The notes beneath the pieces are model-generated. The model did no database searches, was not told where the DNA came from, and was given only the letters and a program-made list of their open reading frames with translations. Positions 39,371-48,208 of a stretch of DNA of 64,000 bases are shown piece after piece; position 1 is the first letter of the stretch, and the number at the start of each line of letters is the position of its first letter. Position numbers and translations under genes: made by a program. The stretch is taken from positions 62,001-126,000 of the forward strand of contig JANQMR010000018.1 in NCBI GenBank assembly GCA_028279985.1, given 5' to 3'. This DNA comes from Woeseiaceae bacterium. Its GTDB lineage: Bacteria; Pseudomonadota; Gammaproteobacteria; Steroidobacterales; Woeseiaceae.

Positions 39371-39508
39371 ATGGCAAGAGTTGCCGTACTTGTAGACCTG
39401 AGTTCCTTTCTCAAGCGCTATAACCGTGTAAAACGCAAGAAAGGCTCCAAGCCACATTCTGCCGCCAAAGTGGCTAAGTGCGTATGGGATACGGCAAAAC
39501 GGGACTAA
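39371..39508 (+). pseudogene. Fragment resembling the N-terminus of a NYN-domain protein
   Basis: From an ATG at 39371, 45 residues read MARVAVLVDLSSFLKRYNRV then KRKKGSKPHSAAKVAK. This looks like the first strand and helix of a NYN/PIN-like nuclease domain (hydrophobic strand followed by an aspartate, VLVDLSSFL), but the frame stops after WDTAKRD and no continuation is seen before the next gene. The surrounding sequence is more AT-rich (for example ACCTATATAATTCAATGG just upstream). A truncated remnant of an inserted element is likely; a real 45-residue peptide is possible. Confidence 0.45.
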
Positions 39509-39545
39509 TGGTCGCCGGCAGCCCGCCAAGCAGGTCTGCCAAACC

Positions 39546-40100
39546 TCAATCCTCCGCCGTCAGCCTCTCCCGAACGACCCCTTCCAGGCGCGTCAGCCCC
39601 GCTTCCCTGCCCGCCGCGACCGCCGCCTCGTCGTCGGCGCCTTCGAGGCTCGCGCCCAGCGCAACCAGCGCTCCTACCCGGTTCGAGCTGCCGCAGTGGA
39701 CGAGGACCGGTGCATCGTACCGATCGAGAATTTCGCGGAGCTTGCGGGCATTTTCGAAACTGATACCGTCGCGGCCGATGACCGGCAGGTCGATGTAGTC
39801 CATGCCGAGATCCTCGACCTCGGCCTGTTCGTCGAAGCCGCGGTCCTCGTCGGGACCTCGCAGATCGATCACTGCGGCATATCCCGAGTCGGCAAACACC
39901 GCCAGCGCGGCTGCATCCGGCTGGCCGGACGCGGTCATGCCGTCCACCGCGCTGACCGTGCCCAGTTCCCTGACCGCGGCGATGTCCACTTTCTTGCTCG
40001 TTACGGCCGACAGCACCGTATCGCCGGCAAAAGCCGGGGTCGTGAGCAAGACCGCGAGCATGGGCCAGAATTGCATCGTGTTCGCTTTGATCGGTCGCAT
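39546..40100 (-). CDS. Secreted protein-tyrosine-phosphatase-like protein
   Basis: 184 residues with a signal peptide (WPMLAVLLTTPAFAG, cleavage after AFA near residue 25), so probably periplasmic. The phosphatase-fold part contains ASGQPDAAALAVFADSGYAA, VIDLRGPDEDRGFDE and the P-loop VLVHCGSSNRVGALVALGAS (about residues 131-150). The loop is C-x4-R rather than the classical C-x5-R, as in the DUF442/beta-lactamase-hydrolase-like group. The substrate is unknown. It is 20 bp downstream of a large lipoprotein gene on the same strand, so the two are probably co-transcribed. Confidence 0.75.
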   Translation of the reverse strand: MRPIKANTMQFWPMLAVLLTTPAFAGDTVLSAVTSKKVDIAAVRELGTVSAVDGMTASGQPDAAALAVFADSGYAAVIDLRGPDEDRGFDEQAEVEDLGMDYIDLPVIGRDGISFENARKLREILDRYDAPVLVHCGSSNRVGALVALGASLEGADDEAAVAAGREAGLTRLEGVVRERLTAED

Positions 40101-40120
40101 CCCGGCCTAGGCTCCTTCCT

Positions 40121-41947
40121 TCAATCCCGCAAGGTCACGACACTGCGCATTTCGATGCCGTTGTCGGTGAAATACACATCGATCAGGATTCGGTCGTAGA
40201 GTTCCTGAAGCGCAGCGAGCACTTCAGCCTGAGCCGCTTGTGTCGCCTCGAGATACTCCTCGCTGCCGTCGTCGAGCCCGGCCGCCGCGTGCCGCGTCTG
40301 CGCCTCACCCGCGTTGCGGATGAACCCGAAGTATCGGACCGCATCCATGTTCATGCTGAAAAACGGCGCCGGATCGGCGGTTTCCGCACCGAGCATGGCC
40401 GCCAGCCCCGCCTCGGTATCCTCGCCCACGGCAATGGCCAATGCGTTCTCCGTGAACGCGACGGAGGCTTGGTCGATACCGGTGCCAGCCAACATGGCCG
40501 GGTCCAGGGCAACGGGCTCGCCGTCGGGTTCGAGCTGCAATTCGGCCAGCGCCGGCACCATCATCCTGCCCATCATGATCAGGTTATTGGCGTTCTCCAT
40601 CGCCAGCATCGCGCGGGCTTCCAGTATCTCGGGCGGCTTCTGTTGCGCAAAGTCGTAGCCGTCCATATTGTCGATGACGGCGAGCAGCCCGCGAAAGTCG
40701 TAAATCATCGGCGGCACCGGCTGCTGGAGGGCTATACGGCCCTGCTCTACGCCCGCCTGCAACTCCGCAAAAAGTTCACACTCGTACGGCGCGGCCTCCA
40801 TCGCATCCAGCCTTGCCTCGTAGAACTCGCGCGCGGCAAGCGGATTCAGGCTGAAGCCCAAGGACATCATGCCGCCGTGATCGACACCGAGGCCGGGCAC
40901 CGGCGCGGCCAGGCCGGTCAACCCGCTCGCGATGTCGCTTCGCAACTCGACGATGACCGACGACGACAGTCGCTCGGTGCTGAACTCGTCGTAACCCATC
41001 GCAATCCGCGGTGCGATTTCGACCGCGGCACGAATCTCGTTCCTGCAGACCTCCGACAACTCGGGCTTTTCCGACGCGTCCATCAGTTGGAACAACGCGG
41101 CATTGATGCCGGTCTGGTCCGCCAGAAAGGTCTCGGCAATTCGGGTCGTGCTGACCAGGCCCAGATAATACGGGGAATAACCGTACTTCTCGGCAATCTC
41201 CAGGAGCTCGCCGGACTCGGCGATGCTGGTTTGTGGAAGACTGAGGCCCAGCAGGGCCCCGATCTCCTCGTCGCCGAAGCCCACGGGCGACAAGGTGACG
41301 ACGGCCTGGTTTCCGATCGTGGCGACGATGAACTTGATCGCATCGGTATCGACGTACCGGTACGTCTGCGAGTCGATCTCCGCCACCGACATTCGGGCGT
41401 CAGCCTGCTCCTCGAAACGCTCGATGGTCGCATCGAAGCGTTTCGCATCGGACAATTCCATACGCAGAACCGGCAACAGGCCGTTGCCGTAGAACACGAG
41501 CCTGGAATCGCGGGTGATGCCCGCAGCGCGCAGGCCTTCGATGGACATCAGGGACGCGACTTCGCCGATGACGGCAAACGCACGCTCCGCTTTTACGCGG
41601 TCCTCATCGTCGGTTTCTAGTTCATCGGTTTCCGGCTCATCGGCTTCCAGGTCTTCCAAGGCCTGCTCGCCGATGCGTTCGAGCATCTCCCGGTAAGCCG
41701 TAAGGAGCTGATCGGTAACCGGTTCCATCTTGTCCATGAACTCATCGGGCAAGGATTGAGTGTTCGCGAATACATAAGGCGTGTCCGCCGGCACGTATTG
41801 CAGCAGGCCGCCTCGATCCGTCAACGATTCCAATGCTCCGAGGCTTTCCGGTGCCTGGTCTTCCGATTTGCCTTTGCCGCAGGCAGCGATTCCGAATGCG
41901 GCCACGGCCAGTGCGGCCAGCCAGCGATTCCGGGCGAAGTCGTTCAT
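40121..41947 (-). CDS. Large lipoprotein of unknown function
   Basis: 608 residues. The signal sequence ends with lipobox IAAC (LAVAAFGIAAC, cysteine near residue 23), so the mature protein is lipid-anchored. The conserved-looking start of the mature part is LLQYVPADTPYVFANTQSLP; the rest is acidic and mixed alpha/beta, without cysteine-rich or catalytic motifs that I recognise. It resembles DUF3352-type extracytoplasmic proteins in its YVPADTPYVF opening, but I cannot confirm that. Adjacent to the secreted phosphatase gene on the same strand. Confidence 0.75.
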   Translation of the reverse strand: MNDFARNRWLAALAVAAFGIAACGKGKSEDQAPESLGALESLTDRGGLLQYVPADTPYVFANTQSLPDEFMDKMEPVTDQLLTAYREMLERIGEQALEDLEADEPETDELETDDEDRVKAERAFAVIGEVASLMSIEGLRAAGITRDSRLVFYGNGLLPVLRMELSDAKRFDATIERFEEQADARMSVAEIDSQTYRYVDTDAIKFIVATIGNQAVVTLSPVGFGDEEIGALLGLSLPQTSIAESGELLEIAEKYGYSPYYLGLVSTTRIAETFLADQTGINAALFQLMDASEKPELSEVCRNEIRAAVEIAPRIAMGYDEFSTERLSSSVIVELRSDIASGLTGLAAPVPGLGVDHGGMMSLGFSLNPLAAREFYEARLDAMEAAPYECELFAELQAGVEQGRIALQQPVPPMIYDFRGLLAVIDNMDGYDFAQQKPPEILEARAMLAMENANNLIMMGRMMVPALAELQLEPDGEPVALDPAMLAGTGIDQASVAFTENALAIAVGEDTEAGLAAMLGAETADPAPFFSMNMDAVRYFGFIRNAGEAQTRHAAAGLDDGSEEYLEATQAAQAEVLAALQELYDRILIDVYFTDNGIEMRSVVTLRD

Positions 41948-42080
41948 GCCAAATCCCCTATTTGATCCGAGTTGATCCGAGTCGTTTGGTGCGCCCAGTC
42001 AGGCGCGGCAATTCCGGCAGCGTGAGCAAGTGAAGTAGCGTTGGATTGGCGGTCTCATGACGTCGGCAGGGCCGATGCCG

Positions 42081-42111
42081 CCTGCGGGGTAGTATACTCG
42101 AATACCGCAGG
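42081..42111. promoter_or_regulatory. Inverted repeat with embedded TATACT upstream of the reductase gene
   Basis: CCTGCGG (42081-42087) and CCGCAGG (42105-42111) are inverted around GGTAGTATACTCGAATA. The TATACT inside is a fair -10 hexamer for the gene starting at 42223. The 275-bp gap holds no gene that I can support. Confidence 0.35.
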
Positions 42112-42222
42112 GATTGCCGCGCCGACTGCCGCAGCGCCGGCACGGTTCATCGTTGTCGGTCCCCGCGGAGCACTCGACAGCGGCACCTACCATCCGACAA
42201 GCGGACTTTGGAGCTTTACCGC

Positions 42223-43449
42223 ATGACAACGCGTGATTACGACCTCGTGGTCTGGGGCGCTACCGGTTTCACCGGCGCCCTGGTCTGCGAATACCTGCTC
42301 GATCGCTACGGCACCGATGGCGAGCTCCGCTGGGCGATCGCCGCCCGCAACCCGGACAAGCTCGCGGCGCTGAAGACCAAACTCGGCGCGGGCGCCGGAA
42401 CTTTGCCCACCCTGATCGCGGACAGTCACGATCCGGCTTCCCTGGACGCCATGGCCGCGAGCACCCGGGTCGTGCTGACGACCGTGGGCCCGTACGCCCG
42501 GCACGGTTCCGAGCTGGTAAGCGCCTGTGTGCGCAAGGGCACCGATTATTGCGATCTCTCCGGCGAGGTTCAGTGGATCCGGCGCATGATCGACCGGCAT
42601 GAGGCGGATGCCCGGCAAAGCGGGGCCCGGATCGTCCATTGTTGCGGCTTCGACTCGGTGCCGATGGACATCGGTGCCTGGTTTTTGCAGCAGGAAGCCA
42701 AAAGGCGCAGCGGCGCTCATTGCCGATCCATCACGCTGTTCGTCCGGTCGATACGCGGCGGCGCAAGCGGCGGCACGGCGGCCAGTTTGCTCAACGTCTT
42801 GGAGGAGGTACGTGCCGATCGTGCGGTCGCGCGCGTGCTCGCCGACCCTTACGGCCTGAACCCCCGAAACGGCGCACGCGGGCCGGACGGCCGTGACCAA
42901 CGGGGCGTTCGGTACCACCCTCAAGCCCGTTCATGGACGGCACCGTTCGTGATGGCCAGCGTCAACACGCGGGTCGTGCGACGCTGTCATGCGCTGCTGG
43001 ACTATCCCTGGGGCGAGGATTTCGCCTACCAGGAAACGATTTCCACCGGCAGAGGGCTCACAGGCTGGTTCAGAGCCGCCACGATCGCCGCCGGGCTCGC
43101 AACGCTTGTGTTTGCGGCTTCTTTCGGACCGACACGAGGCCTGCTCGAACGCTTCGTGCTGCCGAAACCGGGCGAAGGTCCGAACCGCGATGCCCGTGAA
43201 TCGGGTTACTTCACCTTGAACCAGATCGGTGAGCTGCCGGACGGCGGGCTGATCCGAAGCCGCATCACCGGCGATCGCGACCCGGGTTACGGCTCGACCA
43301 GCAAGATGCTCGCCGAATGTGCCGTGTGTCTCGCCAGGCGGGAAACCGATTGTGACGGCGGTTTCTGGACGCCCGCCTCGGCGATGGCGGCACCGCTGAT
43401 CGCGCGGCTACGTTCGAATGCCGGCCTGAGTTTCGAGATCGTCGACTAG
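42223..43449 (+). CDS. Saccharopine dehydrogenase-like / trans-acting enoyl reductase family protein
   Basis: NAD(P)-dependent oxidoreductase-like protein of 408 residues. The N-terminal Rossmann motif VVWGATGFTGALVCEYLL is at about residues 8-25; ALDAM, TVGPYARHGSELVSACVRKG, TDYCDLSGEVQWIRRMIDRH and IVHCCGFDSVPMDIGAWFLQ follow, all typical of the group that includes mycobacterial trans-acting enoyl reductases. A hydrophobic stretch near residue 290 (AATIAAGLATLVFAASFG) may associate with membrane. The ATG at 42223 has GGAG nine bases upstream; a slightly earlier start is less likely. Substrate unknown. Confidence 0.85.
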   Translation: MTTRDYDLVVWGATGFTGALVCEYLLDRYGTDGELRWAIAARNPDKLAALKTKLGAGAGTLPTLIADSHDPASLDAMAASTRVVLTTVGPYARHGSELVSACVRKGTDYCDLSGEVQWIRRMIDRHEADARQSGARIVHCCGFDSVPMDIGAWFLQQEAKRRSGAHCRSITLFVRSIRGGASGGTAASLLNVLEEVRADRAVARVLADPYGLNPRNGARGPDGRDQRGVRYHPQARSWTAPFVMASVNTRVVRRCHALLDYPWGEDFAYQETISTGRGLTGWFRAATIAAGLATLVFAASFGPTRGLLERFVLPKPGEGPNRDARESGYFTLNQIGELPDGGLIRSRITGDRDPGYGSTSKMLAECAVCLARRETDCDGGFWTPASAMAAPLIARLRSNAGLSFEIVD

Positions 43450-43460
43450 CGAGCGTCGCG

Positions 43461-43494
43461 GACTTGTGCAGAGTATCCCTTGTGCGGCTCTCTA
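43461..43494 (-). repeat. 3'-end repeat element, diverged copy at the amidotransferase stop
   Basis: On the minus strand the sequence contains ACTCTGCACAAGTC, close to the CCTCTGCACAGGTC core of the dispersed element, between the reductase stop and the stop (CTA on plus) of the amidotransferase gene. A second partial copy, TTGTGCGGCTCTCTAG on the plus strand, lies beside it. More diverged than other copies. Confidence 0.4.
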
Positions 43495-44244
43495 GCGCGA
43501 AGGCAGGTGCCGCCGGCGCGGCGACAACTCGAAGCGATCGATCCAGCGGGAAAACGTGCGGCGGCTGAGCGCCTGCAGGGCTTCCACGGACGCCTCGGTC
43601 TCCCGGCGAATCGCATCCGGATCGGCACGAGCGCCTTCGTCGCGCAGCAGGAGCTGATTGTCGGGCACCGTCAACCACCGTTCGATCAACGACCGATCCA
43701 CCTCCAGGTGAAACTGAAAACCGTAGGCATGCTCGCCATGCCGAAACGCCTGGACTTCGCTGGCCGCCGATCGCGCGAGATGGGTAGTGCCGGCCGGCAG
43801 GCGCATGCCGTCCTCATGCCATTGAAACACCCGCTGGGTGGCGGCGAACGTGGACAGCACGGCGTCCGTCTCGCCGGCAGCGGTCAACTCGACGTCATAC
43901 CAGCCGATCTCCGGCGTCGGATTCCGCTGCACGCTACCGCCGAGCGCCTTGGCCAAAAGCTGCGCCCCAAGGCAGATACCCAGCACGGACATATCGCCGG
44001 CGACGGCCTCGCGGATGATCTCGACCTCGGTCCGGAGGTTCGGATACCTGTCGATTTCGTCCGCGTTCATCGGGCCGCCGAGCACGATCAGCGCCGCATA
44101 CTTGTCGAGCTCAGGGCGAAGCTCGGGCTGCCTGCTGAAGTTGACGTAACGAATCCGAAAACCGGACTCCTTGAGCAATGGATCCAGGGTGCCCAGGGGT
44201 TCGTACGGAACATGTTGAAAAACGAGAATTTTCGGTCTTGGCAT
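43492..44244 (-). CDS. Class I glutamine amidotransferase (GMP synthase-like)
   Basis: 250 residues, a free-standing GATase1 domain. The nucleophile elbow is SVLGICLGAQLLAKALGG (cysteine near residue 94), and the catalytic His/Glu pair lies in YGFQFHLEVDRSLIERWL near residue 180. Early residues contain GTLDPLLKESGFRIRYVNFS and ALIVLGGPMNADEIDRYPNL. It is similar to GMP synthase-type amidotransferases without the synthetase domain; whether it hydrolyses glutamine in a specific pathway is unknown. ATG start with an A-rich upstream tract. Convergent with the reductase gene. Confidence 0.87.
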   Translation of the reverse strand: MPRPKILVFQHVPYEPLGTLDPLLKESGFRIRYVNFSRQPELRPELDKYAALIVLGGPMNADEIDRYPNLRTEVEIIREAVAGDMSVLGICLGAQLLAKALGGSVQRNPTPEIGWYDVELTAAGETDAVLSTFAATQRVFQWHEDGMRLPAGTTHLARSAASEVQAFRHGEHAYGFQFHLEVDRSLIERWLTVPDNQLLLRDEGARADPDAIRRETEASVEALQALSRRTFSRWIDRFELSPRRRHLPSR

Positions 44245-44474
44245 CTTTTTTTCGGATCTCGTCGTCGGTTGGGCGCCACGGCTTGCCCGCCGGCCTGCCT
44301 TCCGGCGCTCTTGCCACGATTGTCGAGGCCCGACACGGCCGTGTTGCGTTGCACGCCGTGGGCCACTAAAGTGGATCGGACCTCGAATGATACGGATTTA
44401 TCGGAACTCTAACGCCCTGTACGGCTCATAAACAACGTCGGATACGGGCCCCGATCCCGCGGGAAAACGACATT

Positions 44475-45182
44475 TTGACGGCAAACAAGTGTCTTCGTTT
44501 GTACGGCGCAGTGCTGGTGTCGGCGGCACTCGGCGGCTGTGCGGCGAACGTGACGATGGAGCCGCCGAAGATCCCCGCCCCGCTGATCGAGAAAATGCCG
44601 GTCGCCGTCGGTCTCAGGATTCCCGAGGAATTCGAACATTACGTCCACGAGGAATCCGTGCTCGGGCGCGAGGACTGGACGATCGATCTCGGCAGCTCCA
44701 ATGCCGCGCTGTTCACGCAGCTTTTCGGATACATGTTCGAGGAGGTCGAAGTCCTGGGACCGGACGACGATGCGTCGACGTTCGATATCGACGCCCTGAT
44801 CGAGCCGAGCATCGACGCCTTCGAATTCTCGGTTCCCAAACAGAGCAAGACGGATGCGTTCGCCGTCTGGATTCGCTACCGGCTCAAAGTCTACGACCGC
44901 GACGGCGACGTCGTCGCCAACTGGCCGGTAAGCGCCTACGGCAAGAGCCAGAGTACGGCCATGGCGAGCTCGGACGCGCTGCGCCGCGCCGCGGTGCTGG
45001 CCATGCGCGACGCGGCTGCCGTCATGATTCTCAAACTCGACGCCGAAACCGGCATCAGCGGCATGGGCGATGCGGTGGGCGACACGGCGGCGGTGCCCGC
45101 CGTCGCACCCGCGCCGGCAGGCGGCGAACAGACCGAGGTGCAGACCACGGCCCTCGAAGGAGCAAACGACGATGCAGGTTGA
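44475..45182 (+). CDS. Predicted lipoprotein, upstream member of an overlapping pair
   Basis: 235 residues from a TTG start (no in-frame ATG nearby). The signal peptide LRLYGAVLVSAALGGC ends in a lipobox, with the cysteine near residue 22. The mature part has mixed strands and helices, including WTIDLGSSNAALFTQLFGYM and FAVWIRYRLKVYDRDGDVVA, a pattern reminiscent of YajG/LptE-like small outer-membrane lipoproteins, but I cannot name the family. The last ~35 residues are Ala/Pro/Thr-rich. The next lipoprotein gene begins inside its 3' end (11-bp overlap), so the two are co-expressed. Confidence 0.7.
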   Translation: MTANKCLRLYGAVLVSAALGGCAANVTMEPPKIPAPLIEKMPVAVGLRIPEEFEHYVHEESVLGREDWTIDLGSSNAALFTQLFGYMFEEVEVLGPDDDASTFDIDALIEPSIDAFEFSVPKQSKTDAFAVWIRYRLKVYDRDGDVVANWPVSAYGKSQSTAMASSDALRRAAVLAMRDAAAVMILKLDAETGISGMGDAVGDTAAVPAVAPAPAGGEQTEVQTTALEGANDDAG

Positions 45183-45855
45183 TCGACGACGAATCATCGG
45201 ACCCGGCGCGACGGTCGCGCTGGCGGCGGTAGCGCTGAGCGGTTGTATTACCTCGCGGGTGGAGAACTCCCGGGAAGGCATAACCGGTATCGGCGACGGC
45301 GAATCGGTCGTCATCATGGCCCGCAGCTATCACCTGGGCAACGAAACCGAGGACAAGTACATAAACTGCGTCGAGGACGCGCTGGCGCGCGGCTCCAGGG
45401 GGCTGCGCGTAATACCGCACAGGGAATTCATCGATTCCCTGTTCCCGTGGTTCGAACCGCGCACGGCACCGGCGGAAACCAAGGGATTGCCGAAGCTGAT
45501 GCAACGCCCCGGGGTCGCCGAAAAAATCGCCGGCAGCGGCGTCAGGTACATCATCTGGCTGGACGGCGATACCGAGCGGGTCGCCGGGGGCGGCAGCCTG
45601 TCTTGCGCCGCCGGGCCGGGCGGCGGCGGCTGTTTCGGTTTCGCCTGGTGGCAAAACGATGCCGACTACAACGCGGCGGTGTGGGATCTCAAAGGCCTGG
45701 AATCCGCCGGCAACGTCTCGGCCGACGTGAGCGGCACGTCGTTCCTCCCCGCGCTGGTGGTGCCGATTCCGCTGATCGCACGCGCGCGCGCCGCCGCCTG
45801 CAGAGGCCTGGCCGATCAGCTCCGCAGCTTCATCGTGGACGACTCCGAAGCCTGA
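45172..45855 (+). CDS. Predicted lipoprotein, downstream member of an overlapping pair
   Basis: 227 residues from the ATG at 45172, with GAAGGAG upstream as ribosome site. The signal sequence ATVALAAVALSGC gives a lipidated cysteine near residue 25. The mature part contains ARSYHLGNETEDKYINCVED, a Gly/Cys-rich loop (SCAAGPGGGGCFGFAWW, about residues 144-160) and a C-terminal RARAAACRGLADQLRSFIVD. The four cysteines could form disulfides. Family unknown. Overlap with the preceding lipoprotein gene suggests a two-protein envelope complex, which is inference. Confidence 0.7.
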   Translation: MQVDRRRIIGPGATVALAAVALSGCITSRVENSREGITGIGDGESVVIMARSYHLGNETEDKYINCVEDALARGSRGLRVIPHREFIDSLFPWFEPRTAPAETKGLPKLMQRPGVAEKIAGSGVRYIIWLDGDTERVAGGGSLSCAAGPGGGGCFGFAWWQNDADYNAAVWDLKGLESAGNVSADVSGTSFLPALVVPIPLIARARAAACRGLADQLRSFIVDDSEA

Positions 45856-46049
45856 CCGGGTCCCGGCCGCCGGCGCGGCGAAGCCGGAAGACGACGTCGC
45901 ACAAATACTCGAATCCGGGTCGAGCGAGGACCTCGTCACGCTCGAGGAAGACGCGGAAACAGTCGTGGGAAAAAACCGGAAGCGCTTAACATTGATCGAC
46001 TGCCCGGTTGCCGTAACATGACGCGGAGTTCCTGACGGCGCCAACATCG

Positions 46050-47540
46050 ATGGACCAAAGCCACGACCTCGAGGTATTGCTTCGCTCACGGACGCCGATC
46101 ATCGTGATCGAGACGCACGACGAGGCCCGCATCCTGGAAACGCTGCAATCCATGGCGATTCGTGCGTCCGCGGATGCCTACCTGCCCCTGTTTCGCTGGA
46201 CGGTCACGGACGGCCTGCAACGCCTGGATATCGCGCTGGAGCCGCAGACGATCAACGCCGAGCCCACCGATGCCCTGCGCCACATCCGCGCCGTGACCAA
46301 GCCCGGCATCTACGTGCTGCTCGACTTCCATCCGTTTCTCGACGACCCGGTGCACGTGCGCCTGCTCAAGGACATCTGTATGCAATACCGCGAGGTGCCG
46401 CGACAGATCGTGCTGTTGAGCCATGAAGTCAAGCTGCCGGACGAGCTCGAAGCCTACGGCGCCCGTTTCGACATGGCGCTGCCCAGCGAAACCGAAAGAC
46501 AGGCTATCGTCGAGCGCCTGGCGAACGAATGGGCGAACGAGAATCCCGGCGCCCAGGTCAGGGTCGATCCCAGGGCGCACGCCATGCTGGTCCACAACCT
46601 GGCCGGACTCACCTACCGCGATACCGAGCGCCTGGCCCGAAACGCAATCTTCGTCGACGGCGTCATCGACAAGAGCGATCTCCCCGACGTGATGCAGGCC
46701 AAGTACGAGCTGTTGAATCGCAGCGGCACCCTGCATTTCGAGTACGACACCGCCCGCTTCAGCGACGTCGGCGGCATGGACCGCCTGAAATCCTGGCTGT
46801 CGCAACGCAGGCCCGTGTTTCGAGGCGAGCGGGACACGGCGCACCTCGACGCACCGAAGGGCATTCTGCTGACCGGGGTTCAGGGCTGCGGCAAGAGCCT
46901 GGCGGCGAAGGCAACCGCCGGCGTGTTCGGCGTGCCGCTTTTGCGCCTCGATTTCGGAGCGCTGTACGACAAGTACCACGGCGAGACGGAACGCAAGCTG
47001 CGCGAGTCGCTGAAAACCGCCGACGTCATGGCGCCTTGTGTGTTGTGGATCGACGAAATCGAGAAAGGTCTCGCGGGACGCGGCGGCGAGACCGGCACCA
47101 CGCAGCGCGTACTCGGCACCTTCCTGACCTGGATGGCCGAAAAGCAGCGGCCGGTGTTCGTCGTCGCCACCGCGAACGACATCACCAGCCTGCCGCCGGA
47201 GCTGGTGCGCAAGGGACGTTTCGACGAGATCTTCTTCGTGGACCTGCCGCGATTGCGCGTACGCGCGTCCATTCTGGCAATACACTTGAGCAATCGCGGC
47301 CAATCCCTGTCGAACTTCGACATCGAGGCGCTGGCAGGCGCGATGAAAGGCTTCTCCGGCGCGGAGATCGAACAGGCGGTCGTCTCCGCCCTTTATGCCG
47401 CGCATGCGGCCGGGCTTGCCCTGTCCACGGAACTGATTCTCGAGGAGGTCACCCAGACCCGACCGCTGTCGGTGGTCATGCGCGAGCGTATCGAGGCGCT
47501 CAGGCAATGGGCCGACGGCCGAACCGTGCCGAGTGACTAG
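46050..47540 (+). CDS. AAA+ ATPase, Ycf46-like
   Basis: 496 residues. The first ~230 residues are the non-ATPase domain seen in Ycf46 proteins ([40 protein letters not shown]). The AAA domain follows: [14 protein letters not shown] near 238, Walker A GVQGCGKS at 276-283, Walker [10 protein letters not shown] at about 331-339, sensor [20 protein letters not shown] and the C-terminal helical lid. Both nucleotide motifs look intact. The role is unclear: related proteins are linked to photosynthesis in cyanobacteria, but homologues occur in non-photosynthetic bacteria. It stands alone downstream of the lipoprotein pair. Confidence 0.88.
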   Translation: MDQSHDLEVLLRSRTPIIVIETHDEARILETLQSMAIRASADAYLPLFRWTVTDGLQRLDIALEPQTINAEPTDALRHIRAVTKPGIYVLLDFHPFLDDPVHVRLLKDICMQYREVPRQIVLLSHEVKLPDELEAYGARFDMALPSETERQAIVERLANEWANENPGAQVRVDPRAHAMLVHNLAGLTYRDTERLARNAIFVDGVIDKSDLPDVMQAKYELLNRSGTLHFEYDTARFSDVGGMDRLKSWLSQRRPVFRGERDTAHLDAPKGILLTGVQGCGKSLAAKATAGVFGVPLLRLDFGALYDKYHGETERKLRESLKTADVMAPCVLWIDEIEKGLAGRGGETGTTQRVLGTFLTWMAEKQRPVFVVATANDITSLPPELVRKGRFDEIFFVDLPRLRVRASILAIHLSNRGQSLSNFDIEALAGAMKGFSGAEIEQAVVSALYAAHAAGLALSTELILEEVTQTRPLSVVMRERIEALRQWADGRTVPSD

Positions 47541-47687
47541 TGTCCTGTCCGATCGGGGCACGGCGCGACTCGTCCACCGGGGCAAGAGAAACGGCGTTTA
47601 CGTCAACTCGACGCGGGTGATGCCAGCTTGACCCCGGCTGGCTGCTGGGCAAGGATACCCGGCCTCTTGGCCGGAACCGGCTCGCAC

Positions 47688-47987
47688 GTGCCCAAGATAC
47701 CGCCATCGACACGACGCAAGCTCAAGCGGGAGCTGTCGCTTTTCGCGGCGCTGCTGTTTGCCGGAACATTGCTGCTTCCGCTGGCCATCTACGTCGTCGG
47801 CCAGGCCGTGTTCGGCGGTTTTGCCGACGGCGGTTTCGGCGCCTTCTACGGCAGCCTGGTCGAACGGATCCGCAACGGAGAATATACAGCCTGGTTCCTG
47901 CTCCTTGCGCCCTACCTGGGCATTCAAGCCCTTCGGGGTACGTTGCTCGCCTGGCGGATCGGGGGACAATCGGAAAACAGGCGCTAG
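47688..47987 (+). CDS. Small membrane protein
   Basis: 99 residues if the GTG at 47688 is used; a TTG at 47628 would add 20 residues but has no ribosome site. Two hydrophobic segments are predicted: LFAALLFAGTLLLPLAIYVV (about residues 16-36) and WFLLLAPYLGIQALRGTLLA (about 67-88), separated by a Gly/Phe-rich loop, with a basic N-terminus (STRRKLKREL). No family recognised. The stop codon TAG lies in the CTAGGG of a repeat element. Confidence 0.6.
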   Translation: MPKIPPSTRRKLKRELSLFAALLFAGTLLLPLAIYVVGQAVFGGFADGGFGAFYGSLVERIRNGEYTAWFLLLAPYLGIQALRGTLLAWRIGGQSENRR

Positions 47988-48047
47988 GGCGCCTCTGCAC
48001 AGGTCTGGCGAGGCTCCGTAGGTCTCCCTCGGCCCTCGTCTGTCCCG
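47984..48047 (+). repeat. 3'-end repeat element, copy after the small membrane protein
   Basis: CTAGGGCGCCTCTGCACAGG followed by TCTGGCGAGGCTCC and a less conserved tail to GTCTGTCCCG. The TAG of the preceding gene is within the first six bases. Confidence 0.75.
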
Positions 48048-48061
48048 CCAATATGCCCGAT

Positions 48062-48077
48062 TGTGACGTACGTCACA
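48062..48077. promoter_or_regulatory. Perfect CRP-type palindrome
   Basis: TGTGACGTACGTCACA is a perfect 16-bp palindrome and an exact match to the TGTGA-N6-TCACA half-sites bound by CRP/Vfr/Clp regulators. It is followed by TTTTTC and lies 132 bases upstream of the gene at 48209. No strong -10/-35 pair stands out between, so the exact promoter is open. Confidence 0.6.
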
Positions 48078-48208
48078 TTTTTCAAACGCGAAATCCGTTA
48101 GCCGCGCGCAGACTGTGGAAATCGCAAATCGCGTCATGCATTCTCGGTACTGGCCCCCTATTCTCTCGCGCGGCTCAATGAGGCGCCGCGACAGCGCTAG
48201 AGACGACA

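Noticed and set aside
38083..39508. Complete integrated element with attachment-site duplication behind ssrA
   Set aside because: No integrase gene and no second copy of the ssrA 3' end are visible. Only a remnant is supported.
44409..45317. Reverse-strand open frame opposite the first lipoprotein gene
   Set aside because: No start, signal or domain evidence, while the plus-strand frame has a clear lipobox.
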